Source: JALTID01 sp027004335 [NCBI: bacterium]
Lineage (GTDB): Bacteria; JALSQH01
Length of the DNA stretch: 13,089 bases
Reading direction: 5' to 3'
NCBI GenBank assembly: GCA_027004335.1
Contig: JALTID010000017.1
Span: 1 to 13,089 of the forward strand
Made by a program: the position numbers and the translations under genes. The notes under the pieces are model-generated. The model ran no database searches, was not told the DNA's origin, and was given only the letters and a program-made list of their open reading frames with translations. Positions 6,063 to 12,683 of this stretch are shown one piece after another (positions within the stretch are counted from its first letter, which is position 1; every line of letters starts with the position of its first letter).

Positions 6063-7808
6063 ATGGGTAAAATTGTAGGAATTGACTTGGGAACAACAAA
6101 TTCTGCTGTTGCAATTGTGGAAAATGGCAGACCAAAGGTGATTCCCAGCCCCCAGGGAGATCCTGTAGTACCTTCAATGATTGCCTATGACAACAAAGGC
6201 CATCGCCTTGTGGGACATGCTGCCAAAAGGCAAATGGTTATAAATCCCAGAGACACTGTTCTAGGTGCCAAGAGGTTGATGGGAAGACACTACACTTCAA
6301 ATGTTGTGAAGAAGGCAAAATTAAAATTTATGTATGATATTGTGGAAGGTCCCAGAAACGAAGCAGCAATAAGAGTCGCGGATTCCGTTCTTGATCTTAC
6401 TGATGTTTCAGCACTAATCCTTGAAGAATTGAAAGAAACTGCACAGGATTATCTTGAGAAAGAGGTCGATAGAGCTGTAATTACAGTTCCAGCTTATTTT
6501 AATGAAAAACAGAGAGAAGCTGTGAGAATCGCAGGAGAAAAGGCGGGACTAAATGTCCTAAGAATAATAAACGAGCCCACGGCTGCAGCTCTTGCCTATG
6601 GGTGGGGCAAAAAACTCAATGAAAAAGTTCTGGTGTACGACCTGGGTGGAGGAACATTTGATGTTTCAATCCTTGAGCTCTACGAAGAGGTTTACGAGGT
6701 TATAGCAATAGGTGGAGACTCCTTTTTAGGTGGAATGGATTTTGATCAGCGAATTGCAGAATATTTAGTTCTGGAGTTTAAAAAACAGACGGGTATCGAT
6801 CTTAATAGCGACACCATTGCTATGCAAAGACTGAGGGATGCTGCAGAGAGAGCCAAAAAGGATCTTTCTTCTCTGAAAGAAACGAGAGTTACTCTTCCTT
6901 TTATTACTGCAGATGAGAATGGAAAGCCGCTAAATTTAGAAATAGCTCTTACGAGAGAGAAAGTGGAAAAATTAACCTTGGACCTTATTAAAAGGACATT
7001 GAAAATAGTGCAACAAACCCTTGATGAAGTAAATCTCAAGCCTTCAGACCTAAGCGAAATTCTACTGGTGGGGGGACAAACCCGGATGCCCATTATTTCA
7101 AAGGCAATAAATGATTTTTTTGGAAAACCCCCTCAGAAGGGAGTTCATCCAGATGAAGTAGTTGCCATTGGAGCTGCAATTCTTGCCGATGCATTGGAAA
7201 AAGGTGATTCGCCTCTGGTCTTCGTTGATGTTCTACCGGTTTCAATTGGAATTGGACTCACGAGGGGAAAATTCAAGAGATTGATAAAGAAAAACACAAA
7301 GGTTCCTGCGGAGATTAAACAGGTTTTCAAGACAGTGAGAAATAACCAGCCTGCTGTAAAGGTAAAAATCTACCAGGGAGAGAGTGAAAAAGTGAGTGAA
7401 AATGAGTTCATTGGAGAATTTATCTTCCCCAATATAAGAAAGGCACCTGCAGGTCAGGTTAAAATTGAAATAACTTTCAAGCTTGACGAAGAAAGTATTC
7501 TCCATGTCTCCGCTGCAGATGTTGATACGGGGCAATCTGTAAATGCAGTTTTCAAAACTAATGGCCTTGTAAGAAAAGAAACTTACAGATCCGATAAGAT
7601 GTTTAAAAAGGAAAAAATCAGGCCTATGAGAAAAAAAGTGGAAAGCGCAGCGGAACAGCCAAAGCCTCTCACCAATGAAAGAAAAGAAGAAAAACCTCCT
7701 GAAAAATTTGAACCAGACCTCGGGCCAGCTACACACAAAACACCATCAAAGCCCCAGGAGGAGAAAAAGGGATTCTTCAAAAGAATCTTATCAATTTTCA
7801 AAAAATAA
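6063..7808 (+). CDS. Hsp70/DnaK-family chaperone lacking the alpha-helical lid
   Basis: ATP-driven chaperone. The nucleotide-binding domain (1-384) is intact: phosphate-1 IGIDLGTTNS-type motif (VGIDLGTTNS, 5-14), AVITVPAYFNEKQREA, INEPTAAALAYG (169-180), phosphate-2 VYDLGGGTFDVSIL (191-204), and LLVGGQTRMPII (335-345). A linker-like VFVDVLPVSIGI (386-397) leads to a beta-sandwich substrate-binding domain (about 390-500) with NxxIGEF-like and EITFKLDEESILHVSA motifs. After residue 500 the usual lid of about 100 residues is absent. Instead there is a Lys/Glu/Pro-rich linker ending in KKGFFKRILSIFKK (568-581), a basic amphipathic segment that could bind membrane. The length of 581 residues compares with about 638 for E. 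coli DnaK. No DnaJ or GrpE gene lies nearby. I withhold the symbol dnaK because it may be a specialised paralogue. Its last 11 nt overlap the convergent gene. Confidence 0.93.
   Translation: MGKIVGIDLGTTNSAVAIVENGRPKVIPSPQGDPVVPSMIAYDNKGHRLVGHAAKRQMVINPRDTVLGAKRLMGRHYTSNVVKKAKLKFMYDIVEGPRNEAAIRVADSVLDLTDVSALILEELKETAQDYLEKEVDRAVITVPAYFNEKQREAVRIAGEKAGLNVLRIINEPTAAALAYGWGKKLNEKVLVYDLGGGTFDVSILELYEEVYEVIAIGGDSFLGGMDFDQRIAEYLVLEFKKQTGIDLNSDTIAMQRLRDAAERAKKDLSSLKETRVTLPFITADENGKPLNLEIALTREKVEKLTLDLIKRTLKIVQQTLDEVNLKPSDLSEILLVGGQTRMPIISKAINDFFGKPPQKGVHPDEVVAIGAAILADALEKGDSPLVFVDVLPVSIGIGLTRGKFKRLIKKNTKVPAEIKQVFKTVRNNQPAVKVKIYQGESEKVSENEFIGEFIFPNIRKAPAGQVKIEITFKLDEESILHVSAADVDTGQSVNAVFKTNGLVRKETYRSDKMFKKEKIRPMRKKVESAAEQPKPLTNERKEEKPPEKFEPDLGPATHKTPSKPQEEKKGFFKRILSIFKK
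7764..7787 (-). terminator. Weak candidate terminator inside the 3' end of the Hsp70 gene
   Basis: GATTCTT (7771-7777) and AAGAATC (7781-7787) form a 7-bp stem with a 3-nt loop. On the minus strand, after CC, five T residues follow (7768-7764). It would end transcripts of the convergent gene whose stop is at 7798. The stem is AT-rich, so it is weak, and the bases also encode the Hsp70 tail. Confidence 0.3.
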
Positions 7809-8241
7809 TTCTTAAACCAAATAACTTCGCCAGTCTGATCTTTTCCATAATAGGATAGTATGGATAAAAATCAAGCCTTTCTTCAATGAGGGATCTTAAA
7901 ATTGTTATGCTTCCAAGTCCCACTGAAGTCATTGTTACATGGTCAGTTTTTACTACAATATCTCCTTCCTTAATATCATCGTAATCATACTGGAATTCGT
8001 AATTATCCTTTCCAAGTTTTACAATAAAAGGAGGAGCACCTTCAAGATCAGTTGGTAAAAAAACAATTCTTCTTTTAGAATACTTTTTCAAAAATTTTCT
8101 CAGGAGTCTTGAAAGCCTTCTATTTTTACCTGAATAAATCTCTTGAAGTCTATCCTTTAGATAGAGATTTATGGCATCCTCATAAAATGTGATATAATCT
8201 ATTTTAAGCTCATGGGTTTTAACAAATTCAGAAAGTTTCAT
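7798..8241 (-). CDS. Unknown small protein, 147 residues, overlapping both neighbours
   Basis: I do not recognise this protein. It is soluble-looking, with no signal peptide or membrane segment. An amphipathic N-terminal region (1-50) leads into a strongly basic stretch (about 39-58, with RRLSRLLRKFLKKYSKRR), then a beta-rich part: RIVFLPTDLEGAPPFIVKLGKDNYEFQ, an acidic cluster DYDDIKEGD (86-94), and a glycine-containing stretch VGLGSITIL. Amino-acid composition matches its neighbours, which favours a real gene. The ATG at 8241 has no Shine-Dalgarno, and no other start lies nearby. It overlaps the SpoIID gene start by 30 nt and the Hsp70 gene end by 11 nt. A nucleic-acid or membrane-surface role would fit the basic patch, but there is no direct evidence. 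Confidence 0.72.
   Translation of the reverse strand: MKLSEFVKTHELKIDYITFYEDAINLYLKDRLQEIYSGKNRRLSRLLRKFLKKYSKRRIVFLPTDLEGAPPFIVKLGKDNYEFQYDYDDIKEGDIVVKTDHVTMTSVGLGSITILRSLIEERLDFYPYYPIMEKIRLAKLFGLRIIF
8193..8198 (+). promoter_or_regulatory. Extended -10 promoter of the SpoIID-family gene
   Basis: TGA followed by a perfect TATAAT (8190-8198) forms an extended -10 box; the -35 region is poor. The ATG at 8212 follows 13 nt after the box, predicting a leader of about 6 nt with no Shine-Dalgarno. The box lies within the coding sequence of the opposing 147-residue gene. Confidence 0.55.
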
Positions 8242-9795
8242 ATTCTAAATTTTATTTTTTTGCTGCTTATCCGCAACTCTTTTTTACATGCTGATTCTGT
8301 TTTCATAGAAAGAGCAAGGAATTTAGTCTTAAAAGGTAATTTCACCGGAGCCATATCCTATCTAAAGAGCTGGGAGAAAGTTAAACTTTCTCCGGCTGAT
8401 AAAGCTTCCCTCTACATTGAAGAGGGTAAGATATATCTTTACTATCTTCATTTCTCTTATGAGGCGGTCTATTCTTTTCAGAATGCTTTAAAATACGCCA
8501 CTCCATATTCAAAAGAATATCTTCACGCATTTTTCGGATTATCACAGGCATATACAAAAGAGGGGAAGAAGAAAAAGGCTATGAGTATCCTCAAAAATCT
8601 CAAAAAGTTTTACTCAGGCAGACCAGAAATGGCCTCAATTGAATATATGATAAAGGAAATCAAAAGAATTAAGCACCCATACCGCCAGAAAGTCCCCAGA
8701 AAAGAAAAAAGGGTGAAAAAACTTAAAAGAATCCTTCCCGCCAATGTGATGATAAAAGTAAAAATCGGCAATGGAAGTCTCTGGAAAGACTTTGTGCCTT
8801 ATGAACAAGAAAAAATTAGAATATATTTACCGGGTGGTGTATCTTCCGAAATGAAATGGGGGGAAAAAATAAACCCTGCTGACTTTCCCATGGGGACCAC
8901 CATTACCATTTCATCTACTTCAGAAGTAGTTTATTTTAAAAAAAATCCTTACAGGGGAATCCTGATTCTTTTTCATAAACACTCTGCCTACTGGGAGGTG
9001 ATTAACTTCCTTCCCATAGAAGATTATCTAAAAGGGGTCTTACCATGGGAAATCAGTCCATGCTGGCCAATGGAAACTCTTGAAGCTCAAGCTGTGGCAG
9101 CAAGGACCTACGCCCTTTACCACTTTTTTCAAAAAAATGAATATGATCTTGAATCAACTATTGTTTCCCAGGTATACAAGGGAATGAAAATAGAAAATCC
9201 AAGAACCAATCAGGCTATTCTCAAAACTAGAGGAGAAATCTTGACATACAATGAACTTCCAATACTTGCCTATTTTCACTCCTGTGATGGAGGAATAAAA
9301 GAAATTCCCAAAAATGTATGGGGAGTAGAATTTCCATATTTCCGCAGAGGAATTGATCCATGGTGTATGAGACATCCTCAAAAGTGGAAAAGTGTCATCT
9401 CCTTGAAAGAGATAAATAAAAAGGTCAGAAAATCATACCCTTTTATCAGAAAAATCTATTCCATTTCACTTCAAAAAGAAAATATGAGCGTGAGATATGT
9501 TCTTCTTCATACGACCGAAGGTGTGGTAAAGATAGGGGCAAATAATTTCAGATTGGCAATGGGTCCATCCATCATAAAAAGTGCGATTTTCTCAATCAAA
9601 AGGAGAAATAAAAGTTATATTTTTCGAGGCAGAGGATATGGCCATGGAGTAGGACTCAGCCAGTGGGGAGCTTATTATATGGCTGAAAAAGGCAAAAGTT
9701 ATAGAGAAATCCTCTCCTTTTACTATCCAGGTACAAAAATAACCACAATAAAAAAATTATTTGAAAGGTTATCAATCTCATCTTCTTTTCCTTGA
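8212..9795 (+). CDS. SpoIID/LytB-domain protein with TPR-like N-terminal region
   Basis: Probably a periplasmic lytic transglycosylase acting on peptidoglycan strands without stem peptides, as described for SpoIID. A signal peptide (about 1-27, ending near HAD) precedes a helical TPR-like region (about 28-150: ARNLVLKGNFTGAISYL, SFQNALKYA, AFFGLSQAYTKEGKKKKAMSIL) and a strongly basic linker (151-175). The SpoIID domain (about 178-510) contains IEDYLKGVLPWEI with the probable catalytic Glu280, AQAVAARTYAL (292-302), FHSCDGG (355-361), DPWC (382-385) and GRGYGHGVGLSQWGA (473-487). Cys358, Cys385 and nearby histidines may bind a metal, as zinc does in a clostridial SpoIID. At 527 residues it is much longer than the sporulation protein; no sporulation genes are visible, so a role in cell-wall division or remodelling is more likely. 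Its stop overlaps the -35 box of the next gene. Confidence 0.92.
   Translation: MGFNKFRKFHILNFIFLLLIRNSFLHADSVFIERARNLVLKGNFTGAISYLKSWEKVKLSPADKASLYIEEGKIYLYYLHFSYEAVYSFQNALKYATPYSKEYLHAFFGLSQAYTKEGKKKKAMSILKNLKKFYSGRPEMASIEYMIKEIKRIKHPYRQKVPRKEKRVKKLKRILPANVMIKVKIGNGSLWKDFVPYEQEKIRIYLPGGVSSEMKWGEKINPADFPMGTTITISSTSEVVYFKKNPYRGILILFHKHSAYWEVINFLPIEDYLKGVLPWEISPCWPMETLEAQAVAARTYALYHFFQKNEYDLESTIVSQVYKGMKIENPRTNQAILKTRGEILTYNELPILAYFHSCDGGIKEIPKNVWGVEFPYFRRGIDPWCMRHPQKWKSVISLKEINKKVRKSYPFIRKIYSISLQKENMSVRYVLLHTTEGVVKIGANNFRLAMGPSIIKSAIFSIKRRNKSYIFRGRGYGHGVGLSQWGAYYMAEKGKSYREILSFYYPGTKITTIKKLFERLSISSSFP
8249..8276 (-). promoter_or_regulatory. Candidate promoter of the 147-residue gene
   Basis: On the minus strand, TTGCGG (8276-8271), a 16-nt spacer and TAAAAT (8254-8249) precede the ATG at 8241 by exactly 7 nt, the same spacing as for the decayed gene. 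A leaderless transcript is implied. It lies inside the signal-peptide codons of the SpoIID-family gene. Confidence 0.4.
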
Positions 9796-9821
9796 CAGAT
9801 AATCCCTTTTTACTGTATAGT
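9792..9821 (+). promoter_or_regulatory. Strong promoter of the OmpA-family gene
   Basis: A perfect TTGACA (9792-9797), an 18-nt spacer and TATAGT (9816-9821) precede a leader of about 28 nt. The leader carries AAAAGGGGGA, with the G-run 7 nt before the ATG at 9857. The promoter overlaps the stop of the SpoIID gene. Unlike several other promoters here, it gives a conventional leader with a Shine-Dalgarno, as expected for an abundant protein. Confidence 0.65.
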
Positions 9822-9856
9822 ATATAGGAGCTACAGATATAAAAGGGGGAAAAAGT

Positions 9857-12652
9857 ATGTATAGTTCATTTAAGATGGTAAAATTAATTTCCATATCGCT
9901 TCTTTTGCTTTTCCTTTTCAGTAACCAGGTTCCCGCCCAGGAAGGAGTAATATTAGGTACTGAGACACTCTCCACCGAAACAAATCCACCAGGGCCCGCT
10001 CTTCGACAACCTGCGGAGGAGGAATCTTCTGTAAAATTTTACAAAGGTGAAGCTCTCCCTTATTATATGGGATCCAATCTTTACGGTGATTTTGGAATAA
10101 TAAGAATACATTCAGCATATACTCCATATCCGGGATCTTTTTTCATAAATGGAAATTTAAGATTCTGGAGTCAAAAGGATTATCTTGGAGAAGGAATGTA
10201 TCATAAGAGACTTGAAACTTCCTCTGGTTTTGGGATAGCACTCACAAACTTTATCTATTTTTTCTTAAATGTTTTCAGCAGTTCCCATTATTACCAGAAT
10301 ACTCTTTTTTCCGGGAGCGTTCTTGAATCTTCAAGGCTTATTCAATCAAATGGTGATCTCCTCTGGGGACTAAAATTAGGCTATGATGCTCCTACAGTAT
10401 TTTCATTTGCCTTTATTCCCTATTTCAAACTCTATTCCAAAATTTCAGAAATCGGTCCTGATACAAAAACTTTTTCCTATGGGAGCCTATTAGCATTCAC
10501 CTTTGATCTATCCAGACAGGCACAACCAGTACCTCTCAGAATTCACCTTAATATAGGTTACTTTATGGATAACGCAGCAAAAATGGAGTTAGCAGGTTCA
10601 GAAAATATCAATAATGAAGCAGCACTGGGGATTCCCTATGATGACGATACAATAATCTGGGGAACTGGTTTTGAATTTCCCCAAAAATACTTTGAACTTT
10701 ACCTTGAATACACAACAGAGCAATATTTTAACCTGAACAAGTCAACTTATCCTGGTAGTTCCGAACTTAAACCTTCAAGAAGTTATTCCCAAAATCCCCA
10801 AAGGATAACTCCTGGCGTCAGATTCTTTCCATACAAGGGATCATATATAGATTTTGCAGTTGATCTCGGCTCCCCTCTTCTTGGATTTGGCAAGGGTTTT
10901 GATTACTTGGGTACAGGGAATAAAGAAGAGATAATGCCTAACTGGCAGTTTCTCGTTCAACTTGGTTATGCTTTTCAGCCTCCAAAGCCACAGCTTCCCA
11001 AAGAAGGTATGATCATTGGTACTGTTTATGATGCCGATTCAGGAAAGCCCATAGAGGGAGCAATCATCAGTTTTCCTGGAAGGAATCTTACAGCTCTTTA
11101 CTCAGATAAAAATGGTCACTTCTACTCATACAAGTTCCGAAAAGGTACTGTAGAAGTAAAAGCAGAGAAGAAAGGATATAAAACGGAAAGTAAGACTGCG
11201 ATAATCGTTCCACTTAGAAGAATCCCCATAGTATTCAGGCTCAAACCTTCTATTAAGACAGGGAATTTAATAGTGAAAGTTTATTCACCTTCAGGTAAGC
11301 CGCTTTTTGCTACTCTGAACCTTACCAAGCCAGGAGGGGAAGAAATAGCAAAACAGACCACTGAACCGCAGACAGGAGCAGCTTCCTTCACTCTTGTTGA
11401 AGGAGAATATTATGGAACAGTTAAATCTGAAGGAATGGTGCCGGTCAAAGCGAAGTTCAAAGTAGTAAGAAGAAAGACAAAAGTCTATAGAGTGGTACTC
11501 AAACCTGCAATGGGTAACATCGCTGGAAAAGTAACCAATGAAAACAGAGAAGGGATCCCTGCTGTAGTATTCTTCACTGGTAAGAAAAATCTAAGAATTT
11601 CTAGTGACCCATTAACTGGTAACTACTCAACCAAGCTTCCCGCAGGGCGGTACACCATAAGAGCAGAAAGTAGAGGTTATGGAGCTTACTCAGCAACAGT
11701 TACAATTCCTGCAGGCAAATCTATTGTGCTCAATATTATTCTGAAGAAAATCAAATCTGCTGGTACCGTTGCAGGTACAGTGACTTCCATCAATGGTAAG
11801 CCCCTGGCAGGAGTGGTGCAATTTACTGGTCCTGTAACTCAGAGAGCTCCTACCGATCCATCAACAGGTACATACAAGATTCAACTTCCTGCAGGCACAT
11901 ATCAGGCAATGGCTGTAGTTTCGGGGTTTAAACCGAAAACTCAGCAAGTAGTTGTGGAGGTCGGGAAAACCACTCCATCTAACTTCGTGCTTGAACCTGC
12001 CCAGACGGTTGGAATAATAAAAGGAACGGTTTACGGGCTTGTTAAAAATAAGAAGAAACCTATCCAGGCAGTAATCACATTTCCAGGTGAAACCATATCA
12101 AACATAACTTCCGATCCAGACACAGGCCAATTCGTTGCAAAAGTTCCTGCCAAGAAACTGCAGGTAAAAGCTGGTGCCATGAACTTCAAGTCTCGGATCA
12201 AAGAGGTAGAAGTAAAACCTGGACAAACTGTGGAAGTAACATTCGTACTGCAACCCTATAAGTTAATCAAAGTAACCAAGAAGAAAATTGTAATTAAACA
12301 GAAAATATACTTCCAGACGGCTAAAGCAATAATCAGACCTCGGTCATTTCCTGTTCTGGATGAAATCGTGCAGGTGCTGAAAGATAATTCCTGGATCAGA
12401 CTGAGAATTGAGGGGCATACTGATAGTGTTGGTCCCGCTGAATATAATTTAAGACTTTCTCAGAAAAGGGCTAATGCTGTCAGGAATTATCTGATTGCAC
12501 ATGGTATTGATCCATCAAGACTGGAGGCAGTAGGTTATGGTGAGTCCAGACCCATTGCTCCAAATACCACACCTGAGGGTAGAGCAAAAAATAGAAGAGT
12601 TGAATTTGTAATAATTTCCCACAGCTTTGAAGAAACAGTTCCACAGAAATAA
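9857..12652 (+). CDS. Large OmpA-family outer-membrane protein: beta-barrel, five regulatory-like repeats, OmpA domain
   Basis: Outer-membrane protein tied to peptidoglycan. A signal peptide (about 1-28, cleaved near PAQ-EG) precedes an N-terminal region with alternating aromatic strands typical of a beta-barrel (about 65-373, ending LVQLGYAF). Five repeats of about 80 residues follow (about 383-462, 467-549, 553-629, 636-713, 717-799). They resemble carboxypeptidase-regulatory/PEGA-type sandwiches, with G-x-V-x...P...F-x-G, DP-TG-x-Y, LPAG-Y-x-x-x-A and a closing VLxP motif. The C-terminal OmpA domain (about 805-920) has IYFQTAKAIIRPRS, EGHTDSVG with Asp856, and LSQKRANAVRNYL with Arg871; these correspond to the Asp/Arg pair that binds diaminopimelate in OmpA. 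NRRVEFVI ends the domain. At 931 residues it is far larger than standard OmpA, because of the barrel and repeat insert. A downstream ATG at codon 7 is a less likely start. Confidence 0.93.
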   Translation: MYSSFKMVKLISISLLLLFLFSNQVPAQEGVILGTETLSTETNPPGPALRQPAEEESSVKFYKGEALPYYMGSNLYGDFGIIRIHSAYTPYPGSFFINGNLRFWSQKDYLGEGMYHKRLETSSGFGIALTNFIYFFLNVFSSSHYYQNTLFSGSVLESSRLIQSNGDLLWGLKLGYDAPTVFSFAFIPYFKLYSKISEIGPDTKTFSYGSLLAFTFDLSRQAQPVPLRIHLNIGYFMDNAAKMELAGSENINNEAALGIPYDDDTIIWGTGFEFPQKYFELYLEYTTEQYFNLNKSTYPGSSELKPSRSYSQNPQRITPGVRFFPYKGSYIDFAVDLGSPLLGFGKGFDYLGTGNKEEIMPNWQFLVQLGYAFQPPKPQLPKEGMIIGTVYDADSGKPIEGAIISFPGRNLTALYSDKNGHFYSYKFRKGTVEVKAEKKGYKTESKTAIIVPLRRIPIVFRLKPSIKTGNLIVKVYSPSGKPLFATLNLTKPGGEEIAKQTTEPQTGAASFTLVEGEYYGTVKSEGMVPVKAKFKVVRRKTKVYRVVLKPAMGNIAGKVTNENREGIPAVVFFTGKKNLRISSDPLTGNYSTKLPAGRYTIRAESRGYGAYSATVTIPAGKSIVLNIILKKIKSAGTVAGTVTSINGKPLAGVVQFTGPVTQRAPTDPSTGTYKIQLPAGTYQAMAVVSGFKPKTQQVVVEVGKTTPSNFVLEPAQTVGIIKGTVYGLVKNKKKPIQAVITFPGETISNITSDPDTGQFVAKVPAKKLQVKAGAMNFKSRIKEVEVKPGQTVEVTFVLQPYKLIKVTKKKIVIKQKIYFQTAKAIIRPRSFPVLDEIVQVLKDNSWIRLRIEGHTDSVGPAEYNLRLSQKRANAVRNYLIAHGIDPSRLEAVGYGESRPIAPNTTPEGRAKNRRVEFVIISHSFEETVPQK
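11003..12253 (+). repeat. Five tandem protein repeats of about 80 residues within the OmpA-family gene
   Basis: The repeats share GxVAGxV...GxPLxGVVxFTG...TDPxTGxYxxxLPAGxYxxxAxxxGFK...VxVxxGxxxxxxFVLxP. The third to fifth copies are the most alike at protein level. The DNA shows no long identical stretches, so the array is old rather than recently expanded. Confidence 0.8.
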
Positions 12653-12655
12653 ATT

Positions 12656-12676
12656 AAGGGGGACCTGTTCCCCCTT
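12656..12676 (+). terminator. GC-rich hairpin between the OmpA-family gene and coaE
   Basis: AAGGGGGA (12656-12663) and TCCCCCTT (12669-12676) form a perfect 8-bp stem with a 5-nt loop, 3 nt after the OmpA-family stop. The stem is strong but is followed only by CTTTACT, a poor T-tract. The coaE ATG lies 7 nt after the stem. It may be a partial terminator or attenuator. Confidence 0.55.
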
Positions 12677-12683
12677 CTTTACT

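Noticed and set aside
5929-6177. 82-codon minus-strand frame starting inside the Hsp70 gene
   Set aside because: Only its last part, from ATG 6000, is meaningful, as the signal peptide of the decayed gene; the upstream part is antisense to Hsp70 codons and lies upstream of the promoter.
7242-7736. 164-codon open frame on the minus strand within the Hsp70 gene
   Set aside because: It is opposite conserved Hsp70 coding sequence, its composition is Phe/Ser/Leu-rich antisense noise, and no ribosome-binding site is present.
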